Shown here piece by piece: positions 43,727 through 53,482 of a stretch of 64,000 nucleotides of DNA. The notes below the pieces were generated by a model. The model did no database searches, was not told the DNA's origin, and saw only the letters and a list, made by a program, of their open reading frames with translations. This stretch comes from Geojedonia sp051814705 (GTDB lineage: Bacteria; Bacteroidota; Bacteroidia; Flavobacteriales; Flavobacteriaceae): contig JBPWQW010000004.1 of assembly GCA_051814705.1 (NCBI GenBank), forward strand, positions 372,001 through 436,000, read 5' to 3'. Both the position numbers and the translations under genes were made by a program. Position 1 is the stretch's first letter. Each line of letters opens with the position of its first letter.

Positions 43727-44491
43727 TTGGGACAGATGAGAGTTATTATTATTGAAGACGAAAAACCATCGGCAAGACGTTTAAAGCGCATGCTTGAAGC
43801 TTTACATGTTAAGACCGAAACCATGTTGCATTCAGTTGAAGACGCTATATCTTGGTTTCAAAATAATAAACATCCCGATCTCATATTATTAGATATTCAG
43901 TTAAGTGATGGGCTGTCGTTTGAAATCTTTGAAGCGGTTGATATCAAATCGGCAGTTATTTTTACAACGGCTTATGATGAATATGCTTTACAGGCCTTTA
44001 AGCTCAATAGCATTGATTATTTGCTAAAACCCATAGATGAAGAAGATTTAGCAAAAGCCATCCATAAATATCAAGACCGCTTGCCCAAACAGAAGTTGGT
44101 TACGATCGATTTTAACGATATAAAAAACCTTTTGGTCAATCCTATTGACAGAGCCTACAAAAAACGATTTTCGGTAAAGGTTGGTCAGCATTTAAAACTT
44201 ATCAATATTGACGATATCGAATGCTTTTATAGTGAAAACAAGGGCACCTATGCCTATACCTCAGATGGAAGAAACTATCTCTTGGATACTACGTTGGAGC
44301 TTCTCGAAAAAGAACTGGAGCCTCAGCTATTTTTTCGTATTAGCCGTAAATTCTATGTGAACATCAACGCGATAAAAGACATGATAAGTTATACCAATTC
44401 GCGCTTGCAAATCAAACTGAATACCTTTAATGAGCACGAAGTTATTGTTGCCAGAGAACGTGTTAAGGATTTTAAAGATTGGTTAGTATAG
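43727..44491 (+). CDS. LytTR-type response regulator
   Basis: A 254-residue protein with a CheY-like receiver (1-120): acidic pocket IIEDEKPSA, phospho-acceptor Asp in LILLDIQLSDG, TTAYDEYA and KPI. It has a C-terminal LytTR DNA-binding domain (about 145-250; IECFYSENKGTYAYT, FFRISRKFYVNINAI). LytTR regulators bind paired direct repeats upstream of target promoters; no such site was recognised nearby. Together with the kinase and 2TM protein it forms a complete signalling operon. Confidence 0.9.
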   Translation: MGQMRVIIIEDEKPSARRLKRMLEALHVKTETMLHSVEDAISWFQNNKHPDLILLDIQLSDGLSFEIFEAVDIKSAVIFTTAYDEYALQAFKLNSIDYLLKPIDEEDLAKAIHKYQDRLPKQKLVTIDFNDIKNLLVNPIDRAYKKRFSVKVGQHLKLINIDDIECFYSENKGTYAYTSDGRNYLLDTTLELLEKELEPQLFFRISRKFYVNINAIKDMISYTNSRLQIKLNTFNEHEVIVARERVKDFKDWLV

Positions 44492-44534
44492 TAAAAATCG
44501 GATAGAATAATTTTTATATACAACCGATATTTTG

Positions 44535-44542
44535 TATCTTTG
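44535..44542 (+). promoter_or_regulatory. -7 promoter element TATCTTTG of the Fic gene
   Basis: A full TAnnTTTG match. It overlaps the TTG at 44532 that opens the longest Fic reading frame, ruling that codon out as a start and placing transcription initiation near 44548, close to the likely translation start. Confidence 0.65.
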
Positions 44543-44546
44543 GGGT

Positions 44547-45494
44547 GTGTGGGATATAGATGTAACATATAGAGACATATTAAGTGCTACTTTTAATCGC
44601 TTATTGGATAAGGCTAAAGTTTTAAATACGTCTAGGCCCTTGCCACATATTGCCTTGCAAAATATTAAAGAAGCACTACTCGTTGAATGGACCTACAATT
44701 CCAATAGTATAGAAGGGAATACCTTAAGCTTAAGAGAAACCCAAATGGTTTTACAAGAAGGTATAACCATCAAAGGAAAATCGTTAAGAGAACATTTTGA
44801 GGCCAAAAACCATGAGACCGCCATAAACTATTTATATACATTGGTAGATAAAGATTATCTATTATCCAGTAAAGATATTTTATCATTGCACGCTTTGGTT
44901 TTGCGTTCCATTGAAGATGAATATGCTGGTCGTTTAAGAACCGGAAGTGTACGTATTTCTGGAGCTAATTTTGTGCCGCCAAATGCTTCAAAAGTTTCAC
45001 AATATATTGATGAACTTGTTCAGTATGTCAATAGCAATCCACAGCACTTAAATCCAATAGAGTTGGCTACTATATTTCATCATAAAATGGTTTGGATCCA
45101 TCCTTTTTTTGATGGCAATGGTCGTACAGTGAGGTTGGCCATGAATTTAATTTTAATGCGTTATGGGTTTCCACCCGCTATCATTTTAAAAACTGACAGG
45201 CAAAAATATTATACGGCATTAAACCAAGCCAATATTGGCCATTATGAAAAATTGATGCTGTTAATGAGCCAAGCCTTAGAGCGCACCTTGAATATTTATT
45301 TAAGTGCTTTGCCCAATGCAGATCATGATTATAAAGTGATTTCTGATCTTGTGGAAGAACCTGATGTTCCTTATGGTCAAGAATATATCAGCTTATTGGC
45401 AAGACAAGGCAAAATTGACGCCCATAAAGAAGGAAGAAATTGGTTTACTTCAAAAAAGGCCATATTGGATTATATAAATTCTTCAAAAGCATAA
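44547..45494 (+). CDS. Fic-domain protein (probable AMP-transferase)
   Basis: About 316 residues. The catalytic Fic loop HPFFDGNGRTVR matches HxFx(D/E)GNGRxxR, and the N-terminal SNSIEG fits the inhibitory motif (S/T)xxxE(G/N) of class II Fic proteins, which keep themselves inactive. A C-terminal winged-helix-like segment follows (VPYGQEYISLLARQGKIDAHK). Fic enzymes usually transfer AMP from ATP to a protein hydroxyl. The start is uncertain: the first codon of the open frame (44532) is inside the promoter; GTG at 44547 is the next candidate and would give a leaderless or near-leaderless message. Confidence 0.83.
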   Translation: MWDIDVTYRDILSATFNRLLDKAKVLNTSRPLPHIALQNIKEALLVEWTYNSNSIEGNTLSLRETQMVLQEGITIKGKSLREHFEAKNHETAINYLYTLVDKDYLLSSKDILSLHALVLRSIEDEYAGRLRTGSVRISGANFVPPNASKVSQYIDELVQYVNSNPQHLNPIELATIFHHKMVWIHPFFDGNGRTVRLAMNLILMRYGFPPAIILKTDRQKYYTALNQANIGHYEKLMLLMSQALERTLNIYLSALPNADHDYKVISDLVEEPDVPYGQEYISLLARQGKIDAHKEGRNWFTSKKAILDYINSSKA

Positions 45495-45499
45495 AGTAA

Positions 45500-46675
45500 T
45501 TAGTCTTCAATCCGGTTATCATCAAAAGCCGTGGGTAGCATTTTAGGAATAATTTTTACAAAAAGTGGCAACAAAATGGCACCTCCAGGAAGCATAAAAA
45601 TAGCGAGACTCGGTATGGATTTTATCAGATCCAAGAGCTGGGTCTGCATTTTTTTCTGTTCCTCATCGGTCAGATCTCGAGTAGTGGATTTTGTGAGCAA
45701 AACCATAAGTTCTTTACTTTCGGAAAGCTCTTTCATTAAGCGTTTGCTGTTTCTCTTTATCAGCTTACTAACCATTTTACTGGAGTTATCATAAAAATTC
45801 TTTACTAAATTTTTTGATCCCAATAGTGAGATTTGATCTTGATTGGTAATGTAAAAGGTGTTAATGTCCATTATGGATTGATGAATCGTGGTATCACTTA
45901 AATCCAAATCTTCGCCTAATTGATTGAGAAACAAAAATTCTTCGGGGTCGATCATGCGGTCGGTCCAGGATGCCATACAACCCAAATCGAAGGCATAGTG
46001 TTTTTGTAATGGATTTTGAAGACTTTTGATGGCCTCATGGTAGTCTAATTGGTAACTTGACTGTTGATAGCGTTTTGAAGATTCAAAAAGCTTGATCAAA
46101 CTTTTGTCATATTCACTTTTCTCCTGTTTTGAGTCCAAAACGTTGATGACAAGGGTTTCCAAAACCCCTTCGAATAGTTTAATATCTTGAGTGGAGACCG
46201 ACTGTGTGGTTAAAAATTTTTGGTAGATCAATACATCAACAAATAACAAGGCATTGGTTATAAAATAGTTGAAATTCTTTGTGAACAACCGATCATCAAT
46301 GTACACTCTTTTATCGATGATCTTTTCAAGATTTGTAGACGACTTTTTATCTCCCAGTAGACCATCAAAAAACGAAATTTTGGAGGCGTTGATAGCCGTG
46401 TAAAATGCCATAACGCTTTCAATAAATGGAATTTTGGAAGGATTGGCTTTATAAAAATAATGAAAGGCCAAAAGCAAATTGACTTTGCATAACTCTTCAG
46501 AGGTCAAATCGTCTTTTTCAATAGAATGGGACACCACATCTACATTATGACCATAAATAAACCCGCAATATTTTAATTTGGAATAAAACGCATGGGCAGA
46601 CAAGTCTAAATAGGGCTCTTTTTTTGAGACCAACATTAAAAGCTTTTTTATCCAGCCTGATGCAGAAGGGTTCAT
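45500..46675 (-). CDS. LETM1-related biofilm-associated protein
   Basis: A 391-residue protein of a Bacteroidota family related to LETM1. The C-terminus has the LETM1-like stretch LPGGAILLPLFVKIIPKMLP with a Pro-containing hydrophobic helix, preceded by a long helical region (about 1-320) without catalytic motifs. Annotation as LETM1-related and biofilm-associated comes from relatives; the molecular function is unknown. The gene converges with fic (6 bases apart) and has its own -7 element. Confidence 0.75.
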   Translation of the reverse strand: MNPSASGWIKKLLMLVSKKEPYLDLSAHAFYSKLKYCGFIYGHNVDVVSHSIEKDDLTSEELCKVNLLLAFHYFYKANPSKIPFIESVMAFYTAINASKISFFDGLLGDKKSSTNLEKIIDKRVYIDDRLFTKNFNYFITNALLFVDVLIYQKFLTTQSVSTQDIKLFEGVLETLVINVLDSKQEKSEYDKSLIKLFESSKRYQQSSYQLDYHEAIKSLQNPLQKHYAFDLGCMASWTDRMIDPEEFLFLNQLGEDLDLSDTTIHQSIMDINTFYITNQDQISLLGSKNLVKNFYDNSSKMVSKLIKRNSKRLMKELSESKELMVLLTKSTTRDLTDEEQKKMQTQLLDLIKSIPSLAIFMLPGGAILLPLFVKIIPKMLPTAFDDNRIED

Positions 46676-46693
46676 AATTTAGATTTAGAATAA

Positions 46694-46701
46694 CAAAGAT
46701 A
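46694..46701 (-). promoter_or_regulatory. -7 promoter element (TATCTTTG) of the LETM1-related gene
   Basis: A full minus-strand TAnnTTTG match, 19 bases upstream of the start codon at 46675. Confidence 0.65.
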
Positions 46702-46753
46702 CTTTTAAATTATAAAATCCCTTTAAAATTCACTTAACAAAACTTTAACAAAC

Positions 46754-47875
46754 TTAACTGGATTTCCTATAGCGCCATACGGCTAAGGCATTTATTACAA
46801 TTGCATACGCTAAGGTTTTGGCAAACTGTGGCCAAATATCTGTAAAGCTTGAACCTTTAAGCATAACCATACGCATGACTTCAACAAAATATTTGATGGG
46901 ATTAAATTCGGTAATCAGCTGCGCCCACTTGGGCATACTTTCAATAGGAGTGAAGAGCCCACTCATCAAGATAAAGACCACCATAAAAAACCAGGAGATA
47001 AACATGGCCTGTTGTTGGGTGTCAGTAAAATTTGAAATGAATAAGCCAATGCCCAAAACCACCAAGATATAGATGGAAGAAAAAGCATACACCAGCAGTA
47101 GACTTCCCAGCATGGGCGTATTGAAAACAAGTTTTGCGATAAGCAATCCAATAGAAAGGATACTCATGCCCAAAACCCAAAACGGGAACAATTTCCCTAT
47201 GATAAACTGACTTTTCTTTATGGGTGTTACATTGATTTGCTCTAAAGTGCCCAGCTCTTTTTCGCGTACGATGTTCATTCCAGATAAAAATAGAGTGATC
47301 ATCGTTACTAACAGGACCAAAATCCCAGGAACCATAAAGGTTTTATAATTTAGGGTTTCGTTGTACCAGAACAATGGAATGCTCTCAATTTTTAGGGGCT
47401 GTGTTTTTAAATCGGAAGGTTGAAGAAGTTTAACTTTAACATCTTTGTTGAAATGTTGAACTATCTGATTGATATAGACATTTTCAACACCTGCTGCAGC
47501 CCCATCGATAGCATTTATGGTAACGCCCAAGTCAGCTTTTTTCTTCTGTTGTAAATTGCGTTCAAAAAAAGGTGGAATCTGTAAAATGACGTCCACATCT
47601 CCATTCTGCATGGCCGAAATTGCCAAAGCTTCCGATGGAAAATCGGTCAATACATTAAAATAATTTGAAGCGTTGAATTTTTCAACCAAGGCTCTGGAAG
47701 TTACTGAATGATCATGGTCTATAAAGGAAAATTTGATGTTCTTAATCTCAAAGGTTGCAGCATTCGATAAGATGATCAATTGTACCAAAGGCAGGATAAA
47801 GATAATGGGCAACATCCCTTTATTTCTAAAGATTTGCTTAAACTCTTTTTGTATGATGTATCGTATTGTTTTCAT
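46754..47875 (-). CDS. ABC-2 transporter permease (YbhR/YbhS-like)
   Basis: A 373-residue ABC-2 permease: one N-terminal membrane helix, a large periplasmic domain (about 50-180) and five C-terminal helices, with the family motif MNIVREKELGTLEQINVTPI. It is the last gene of a seven-gene exporter operon (TetR, TolC, HlyD, two ATPases, two permeases) that mirrors the E. coli ybhGFSR set. The second permease at 47966 is its likely heterodimer partner. A 90-base gap separates the two. Confidence 0.87.
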   Translation of the reverse strand: MKTIRYIIQKEFKQIFRNKGMLPIIFILPLVQLIILSNAATFEIKNIKFSFIDHDHSVTSRALVEKFNASNYFNVLTDFPSEALAISAMQNGDVDVILQIPPFFERNLQQKKKADLGVTINAIDGAAAGVENVYINQIVQHFNKDVKVKLLQPSDLKTQPLKIESIPLFWYNETLNYKTFMVPGILVLLVTMITLFLSGMNIVREKELGTLEQINVTPIKKSQFIIGKLFPFWVLGMSILSIGLLIAKLVFNTPMLGSLLLVYAFSSIYILVVLGIGLFISNFTDTQQQAMFISWFFMVVFILMSGLFTPIESMPKWAQLITEFNPIKYFVEVMRMVMLKGSSFTDIWPQFAKTLAYAIVINALAVWRYRKSS

Positions 47876-47965
47876 AGTTTTAAAAGAATAAAGAGAATAG
47901 AAAATAGAATAAAGACTCTTTTTAAGGATATTCTGTCTTTTCTCTTTGGTCTTTCGTCTTTTTTC

Positions 47966-49072
47966 TTACTCCAATCGTATTTTATATTTTTTCACGCTCA
48001 CAGCCATAAAAAAAAGTGTCATTCCTATTAAGATCAAAGTTTCTTTCCATATAAACATAATCCCAACGCCTTTTAATAAAATTCCTTTGATGATGATGAT
48101 GAACCATTTGGCAGGAATGATATTACTGATAACCTGTAAAATGGTTGGCATACTTGAAATGGGAAAAATAAATCCAGAGAGTAATATGGTGGGAAGCATT
48201 AATCCCATTAACGAAGCCATCATGGCGGTTTGTTGGGAGGCAGAAATAGTTGAAATTAAAATGCCCAATGTTAATGATGTGATGATGAACAGCACACTTT
48301 CCAACCCCAACAAGAAGAGACTACCTTGAATGGGCATATGAAAAACGAATATGCCCAAAATAACAATAACGACGGCATTAAAAACCGAAAGAAAAATATA
48401 TGGGACTACCTTACCAGCAATGACTTCTAAAGGTTTTAAAGGAGATACCAATAGGACTTCCATGGTGCCCAATTCTTTTTCTCTGGTGATGGAAATGGAG
48501 GTCATCATGGCAGAAATCAGCATTAAAATAACGGTCATTACGCCTGGAACAAACATATAAACACTTTTCAATTCTGGATTGTAAACCATACGGGTCTTTG
48601 GTACAATCTGGTAGGCGATGGCAACATCTTTATTTTGTTCTTGTTGATAAGTTTGTAAAATAGCATTAATATAATTGCTTATAGTATTTGCCGTATTAGG
48701 GTCGGTGGCATCTGTTATAATTTGAACTTTTGCATGATGGTCTTTGATGAGGTTTTTGCCAAAATCCTGTTCAAAAGTGATGACAGCTTTAACCTTCCCT
48801 TTTTTGAAAACCGTTTCAATATCCGCTTCATAAGTGATCAACTGATTAATACTAAAATATTTGGAGGCCGATATGTTATGGATGATTTCTTGAGTTGTTA
48901 CATCTTTGGAATGGTCTAAAATGGCAATATCCACATTGTTGATTTCATTGGTAATTGCAAAACCAAATAACAGGATTTGAACAATTGGCATTCCTAATAA
49001 AATAAGTAAGGAACGCCTGTCTCTTAGGATATGATACACTTCTTTTTTTATAAAACCTAAAAATGAATTCAT
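47966..49072 (-). CDS. ABC-2 transporter permease (YbhR/YbhS-like)
   Basis: A 368-residue ABC-2 permease with the same plan as its neighbour: helix, periplasmic domain, five helices, and the coupling motif ISITREKELGTMEVLLVSPL. It overlaps the ATPase gene upstream by four bases. The pair forms the membrane channel of a small-molecule exporter. Confidence 0.87.
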   Translation of the reverse strand: MNSFLGFIKKEVYHILRDRRSLLILLGMPIVQILLFGFAITNEINNVDIAILDHSKDVTTQEIIHNISASKYFSINQLITYEADIETVFKKGKVKAVITFEQDFGKNLIKDHHAKVQIITDATDPNTANTISNYINAILQTYQQEQNKDVAIAYQIVPKTRMVYNPELKSVYMFVPGVMTVILMLISAMMTSISITREKELGTMEVLLVSPLKPLEVIAGKVVPYIFLSVFNAVVIVILGIFVFHMPIQGSLFLLGLESVLFIITSLTLGILISTISASQQTAMMASLMGLMLPTILLSGFIFPISSMPTILQVISNIIPAKWFIIIIKGILLKGVGIMFIWKETLILIGMTLFFMAVSVKKYKIRLE

Positions 49073-49797
49073 CCTCTTGCCAATTTTAAAAACACATCAT
49101 TTATCGTTGTAGTTTTGAATTGCTTTTTAAGTCTTTCAGGTGTATCCAAAGCTTCAATTTTTCCATTGACCATGATGGATATTCGGTCACAATATTCCGC
49201 TTCATCCATATAATGTGTCGTCACAAAAATGGTGGTGCCTTGGCTGGCCACTTTGTAAATCATTTCCCAAAACTGTCGCCTTGTAATGGGATCCACACCT
49301 CCGGTTGGTTCATCCAAAAACACGATTTTTGGCTCATGTAACAAAGCCACGGAAAAGGATAGTTTTTGTTTCCAGCCCAAAGGCAAGGAGCCCACCAAGG
49401 AATTGGCCACGTTTTGTAAATCTAATTCTTCAAGTAGTATTTTAGTTTTTTCTTGAATGGAAAGCTTGGTTAAACCATAAATACCACCAAAAAATGTAAT
49501 ATTTTCCGCAATCGTTAAATCGTCATACAAAGCAAATTTTTGGCTCATATAACCGATATTTTTTTTAACGGATTCGGTTTGTTTTGAAACATCAAAACCG
49601 GCAACCAAAGCATGTCCAGAAGTTGGTTTGGATATGCCTATCAACATTTTCATAGCCGTTGTTTTTCCAGCACCGTTTGCTCCTAAAAATCCAAATATTT
49701 CACCTTTTTTCACATCAAAAGTGATGGCATTCACTGCTGTAAAATCACCAAACATTTTGGTTAAACCCTCTACTTGTATGACGTTGTTATGGTTCAT
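49069..49797 (-). CDS. ABC transporter ATPase (YbhF half with LPLGWKQ signature)
   Basis: A 242-residue ABC ATPase with Walker A GANGAGKT, Walker B IVFLDEPTGGVDP and H-loop VTTHYMDEAEYCDR. The signature is LPLGWKQKL instead of LSGGQ, as in one half of the tandem ATPase YbhF. It overlaps the other ATPase by one base; the two probably act as an asymmetric pair, one signature being non-canonical. Confidence 0.88.
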   Translation of the reverse strand: MNHNNVIQVEGLTKMFGDFTAVNAITFDVKKGEIFGFLGANGAGKTTAMKMLIGISKPTSGHALVAGFDVSKQTESVKKNIGYMSQKFALYDDLTIAENITFFGGIYGLTKLSIQEKTKILLEELDLQNVANSLVGSLPLGWKQKLSFSVALLHEPKIVFLDEPTGGVDPITRRQFWEMIYKVASQGTTIFVTTHYMDEAEYCDRISIMVNGKIEALDTPERLKKQFKTTTINDVFLKLARG

Positions 49798-50699
49798 TAT
49801 CTAGCTAGTTCCATAAAGGTGTCTTCTATGGTGGCTTGTGTTTGGTTAATTGTGATTTCGGAAAGGTTTTGAGTATATAAATACGTTTTTAAATCTTCAA
49901 TGTTAAAATCGTTACGTCGGTCTGTATAATGCACAAATTCTCCAAAAGGATACACACTGTATGTATGCTCGTATCTTTTTAAAGTTTCAATTAGCGGATA
50001 CATATTGTTTGCCTTCACATTATAAATAGTTTTTGGGTATCGTTTTACTATGGCATCAGGCGTATCGATTTCCAAAATCTTGCCTTTTTGTATCAATGCC
50101 ATACGGTCGCACAAGGCAGCTTCATCCATATAAGGCGTAGAAACCAAAATAGTTAGTCCTTTGTGTTGCAAACGTTTTAACATCTCCCAAAATTCCTTAC
50201 GTGACACGGGGTCGACACCCGTTGTAGGCTCATCCAAAAACAAGACTTTTGGTTTATGAATTAAAGCACAGCATAAGGCCAATTTTTGCTTCATACCACC
50301 TGAAAGTTGACCCGCTCTACGGGTTTTAAAAGGCTCGATTTGAACATAAATATCTTTAATGGAATCGTAATTTTCTTTGATGGTCGTTCCAAATATAGTG
50401 GCGAAGAACTTTAGGTTTTCTTCTACGGTCAAATCTTGGTATAACGAAAATTTACCTGGCATATAGCCCACGCTTTGCCGAATGGTTTTATAATCATTCA
50501 CTACATCAAGTCCGGCAATAGTGGCGTTGCCTTCATCAGCAATTAAAAGTGTAGTTAAGATTCGGAATAAGGTTGTTTTTCCCGCACCGTCAGGACCAAT
50601 CAGCCCGAACAATTCCCCATCATTGACCTCAAAAGAAATGTTTTCCAAGGCCTTTGTTTTTTTATACGATTTTGATATGTTAGTGATACTGATGCCCAT
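49797..50699 (-). CDS. ABC transporter ATPase (YbhF half, canonical signature)
   Basis: About 300 residues from the ATG at 50699 (MGISITNISKSYKK), with Walker A GPDGAGKT, signature LSGGMKQKL, Walker B VLFLDEPTTGVDP and a C-terminal extension of about 80 residues after the ATPase core. The open frame reaches 50726, but that start would overlap the HlyD gene and adds residues not expected for the family. With the next gene it makes up what is one fused protein in E. coli (YbhF). Confidence 0.88.
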   Translation of the reverse strand: MGISITNISKSYKKTKALENISFEVNDGELFGLIGPDGAGKTTLFRILTTLLIADEGNATIAGLDVVNDYKTIRQSVGYMPGKFSLYQDLTVEENLKFFATIFGTTIKENYDSIKDIYVQIEPFKTRRAGQLSGGMKQKLALCCALIHKPKVLFLDEPTTGVDPVSRKEFWEMLKRLQHKGLTILVSTPYMDEAALCDRMALIQKGKILEIDTPDAIVKRYPKTIYNVKANNMYPLIETLKRYEHTYSVYPFGEFVHYTDRRNDFNIEDLKTYLYTQNLSEITINQTQATIEDTFMELAR

Positions 50700-50707
50700 T
50701 CGATTAC

Positions 50708-51601
50708 TTATTCGGCTTTTATCCACATTTCGGCAGGCATGCCAATTTTAAGGCCGCCATCATTTTTAACACTCACTTTTAGGGCATATACCAAAGACAC
50801 GCGCTCTTCTTTGGTTTGAATGATTTTTGGCGTGAATTCTGCTTCTGAGGCGATCCAACTAAGTGTGCCTGAATAGGATTTCATCCCATCGTTGGAGTCA
50901 ATCTTTACTGTGACCTCCTGGCCAATTTTTAGATCGGCCAATTGGGTTTCGCTAACATAAACGCGTAGCGTCATGGTCGATAAATCGGCAATTTTGTACA
51001 AGGGTTTTCCAAAGGTTGTGATTTCATTGGGTTCGGCATATTTAGTTAAAACCGTTCCGTTTACGGGATTAATGATTTTGCTTTTGCTGATTTCATCCTC
51101 GATTTGTTTGAGTTGTACATCAACACTTTTAAGCTCGTTCACCACAGGCGCATTCTGAATTTCAACACTGTGTATTTGCTGTTTTAAAACTTCTACTTCC
51201 CCATTAATATCATCCAAGTGTTTTTGCGTTCCTGCATGGTCTTTTAATAAATTTTCAGCTCTTGTTTTATTGGATTTAGCAGTGTTCAATTTAGCGTTCA
51301 ACACATTGATTTGTGATAAAACACCTTTAGATTTTGAACTGATAAGCGCTTTAGCCACTTGAAGCTGTTCTCGTTTTAAGGCCAATGGAAGGGTGTCGAT
51401 ATAACCAATAAAGGCTTCTTTTTTAAGTTTATCCCCTTCGTTAATATCAAATTGCATGAGCTTACCATTATGTTCTGCTGAAATGGTGATTTCGGTGGCC
51501 TCAAAATTGCCATAAGCATCGGCTTTGTTATTGGTATCGCCACATGAAAATATACTTGTGGCAATGATGCTCAATCCTAAAATAGGTTTAAAATAGTTCA
51601 T
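50708..51601 (-). CDS. HlyD-family membrane fusion lipoprotein
   Basis: About 297 residues from the ATG at 51601 (MNYFKPILGLSIIATSIFSC), giving a lipoprotein signal with lipobox IFSC; an earlier ATG at 51694 would overlap tolC and bury the signal. A biotinyl-lipoyl half (ITISAEHNGKLMQFDINEGD), a long coiled coil (about 75-180) and the second lipoyl half (INPVNGTVLTKYAEPNE) define an adaptor protein linking the inner-membrane ABC pump to TolC. Confidence 0.88.
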   Translation of the reverse strand: MNYFKPILGLSIIATSIFSCGDTNNKADAYGNFEATEITISAEHNGKLMQFDINEGDKLKKEAFIGYIDTLPLALKREQLQVAKALISSKSKGVLSQINVLNAKLNTAKSNKTRAENLLKDHAGTQKHLDDINGEVEVLKQQIHSVEIQNAPVVNELKSVDVQLKQIEDEISKSKIINPVNGTVLTKYAEPNEITTFGKPLYKIADLSTMTLRVYVSETQLADLKIGQEVTVKIDSNDGMKSYSGTLSWIASEAEFTPKIIQTKEERVSLVYALKVSVKNDGGLKIGMPAEMWIKAE

Positions 51602-51611
51602 GGTCTTAAAT

Positions 51612-52862
51612 TTAGTGTCCTTGTATGATATTGTAATTGGCTTTTGCCAATTGTAGTTGAATCGTATGTGTTGCCAACCTGTTTTCATCTTCATATAGGT
51701 TGGTTAATTCGGTTAAGTAAGCCGAGGCGGTTATGATCCCGTTTTTTAATTGGGATTCGGCAGACTTTAAAACCTCTTTTCGCAGTTGAATGATTTCAGT
51801 ATCCGTTGCTATAAAATTTTCAATAGTATGAATATCGGCTTCTTGCTGTTGCAGTTCCATGTAGGTGTTCAGCTTAAAAACTCCGGTATCAGTATCCACA
51901 ATGTCTTTATTAATGGCTAGGGATTCGCGTTGTTTTTTATTGGCACTCCAATCAAATACATTCCAATCTAGTTTTATTCCAACGGTATAGAAGGATTGAA
52001 AAGAATTATCGAGCATGTTCAACCCCGGATTGCCATATCCACCCGTAGCAAAACCCAACAGTTTAGGAGCTCTTTGTTTGGCCAGTAATGATTCTGAATA
52101 TTCAATCTCCTCTTTTTTTAATTGAAACAAGTCTAACTCTGGTCGTTTTAGTTCAGAACGCGTCTGTATTTCTATCAAAGGGTCCTGAAATATTGTCGAC
52201 TCTTGTAGCGGCTGTGCTGTTAAAGCCGACAGATTTGCAATTAAAGCTATTTTGGTATTGTTGACTTCAGAAAATTGTTGTTGTATTTTAAGCAGTTCGG
52301 CTTCTAAAACCTGATCTGAAGTTGGTAATAATACGCCATTGGCGACACCTGATTGTACTTCCTTTATTTTAGATTGAAGCTCGGTTTGTTTTGCGGTGAG
52401 TAATTTGTGTTTTTCTTGAGCCAGTAAAATTGAAAAATAAAGCTGATTGACTTGTTTTTTAAGCTGGTATAGACTCACTTCTACTTGTTGTTTCTTGGTT
52501 TTCAGCTGTGCGGATTTCAAATTGCTAGAAGCATCAATCAATCCACCATTATAAATTAACTGGTTTACTGAAAGTGTGGTGCGATATTGATCTTTGTTCA
52601 ATGACTCTATACTAGAATTTGGAATGGGAACTTCGATGACATCAGATTGGTAGGTGGCTTGTGCAGACATGACCAGTTGTGGCAATTTTTCAGTGGAAAT
52701 GGTTTCTAATTCAAGAGTGTTTTGTTGTTCCAGTAAATCGGTCTGTTTTGCCAAAGGATAATTTTTTGTGACCAAATCATAACATTCCTGAAGCGAAATG
52801 TGCTGTTGGGACCATAATGGGGAAGACCATACTAACAAAATACCTATAAGTTTAGCGTTCAT
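51612..52862 (-). CDS. TolC-family outer-membrane efflux protein
   Basis: A 416-residue protein with a signal peptide (MNAKLIGILLVWSSPLWS) and two homologous halves of alternating beta strand and very long helices (ISLQECYDLVTKNYP; YSESLLAKQRAPKLLGFATG), typical of outer-membrane efflux proteins. It forms the exit duct of the exporter. It starts one base after the TetR gene's stop and ends 10 bases before the HlyD gene. Confidence 0.88.
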   Translation of the reverse strand: MNAKLIGILLVWSSPLWSQQHISLQECYDLVTKNYPLAKQTDLLEQQNTLELETISTEKLPQLVMSAQATYQSDVIEVPIPNSSIESLNKDQYRTTLSVNQLIYNGGLIDASSNLKSAQLKTKKQQVEVSLYQLKKQVNQLYFSILLAQEKHKLLTAKQTELQSKIKEVQSGVANGVLLPTSDQVLEAELLKIQQQFSEVNNTKIALIANLSALTAQPLQESTIFQDPLIEIQTRSELKRPELDLFQLKKEEIEYSESLLAKQRAPKLLGFATGGYGNPGLNMLDNSFQSFYTVGIKLDWNVFDWSANKKQRESLAINKDIVDTDTGVFKLNTYMELQQQEADIHTIENFIATDTEIIQLRKEVLKSAESQLKNGIITASAYLTELTNLYEDENRLATHTIQLQLAKANYNIIQGH

Positions 52863-52863
52863 T

Positions 52864-53478
52864 TTATGGGTGTTTTATGGAATTGATAATGAAGTCTGCA
52901 ACTTCAGTTTTTCTGTTCTCAATAAGTTGTTTATAAGCGTCATCATCGATATGCATCAGTGTTTTTAATAGAGGTTTGCCTATAAATGGAAATATGTTTA
53001 AGGCCAAAACATTAATCAATAACTGTTCTGCTTTTATGGGTTTTATAATGCCTTGTTCTATCTCATCATTGAGTTGTTGTTTAAATTTTTCGATGTTCGG
53101 AAACCCTTCTGTATGGCTTAAACGTTCAGCAAATCCAGGATTTCTATTGAGTTCTTGGACGATGAAATTAGGCAAATAGGGATGCTTACTAATGAAGGAA
53201 ATATAGTTGAAGGTAAAATTCCTGATTTTCTCCTCGATGCTTGAATCGTCGTTTAGGATTTTATTTAATTGTGGGGCCAAAAGTGAAAAGGCATGTTTAA
53301 AAACCGCTTCAAACAAAAGCTGTTTGTTCCGGTAATAATAATGAAGCATGGCTTTATTGATGCCAGCTTTATCGGCTATTTCCTGCATCCTTGCCCCATC
53401 CATCCCTTTGGATTGAAAGACGGTTTTAGCAGCGTCAAGTATTTGGCTTTCAGTATTTGAATCTTTAGAATTTGACAT
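52864..53478 (-). CDS. TetR/AcrR-family transcriptional regulator
   Basis: A 204-residue repressor: N-terminal helix-turn-helix (MDGARMQEIADKAGINKAML, then HYYYRNKQLLFEAVF, about 24-58) and a helical ligand domain with the TetR_C pattern of the YbiH/CecR relatives. It is the first gene of the exporter operon and is followed at once by tolC. The promoter upstream carries two dyads overlapping the probable transcription start, indicating autorepression of the whole pump operon. Confidence 0.9.
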   Translation of the reverse strand: MSNSKDSNTESQILDAAKTVFQSKGMDGARMQEIADKAGINKAMLHYYYRNKQLLFEAVFKHAFSLLAPQLNKILNDDSSIEEKIRNFTFNYISFISKHPYLPNFIVQELNRNPGFAERLSHTEGFPNIEKFKQQLNDEIEQGIIKPIKAEQLLINVLALNIFPFIGKPLLKTLMHIDDDAYKQLIENRKTEVADFIINSIKHP

Positions 53479-53482
53479 GATT

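Noticed and set aside
44532..44546. TTG at 44532 as the Fic start
   Set aside because: It lies in front of and overlaps the TATCTTTG promoter element, so it would not be transcribed.
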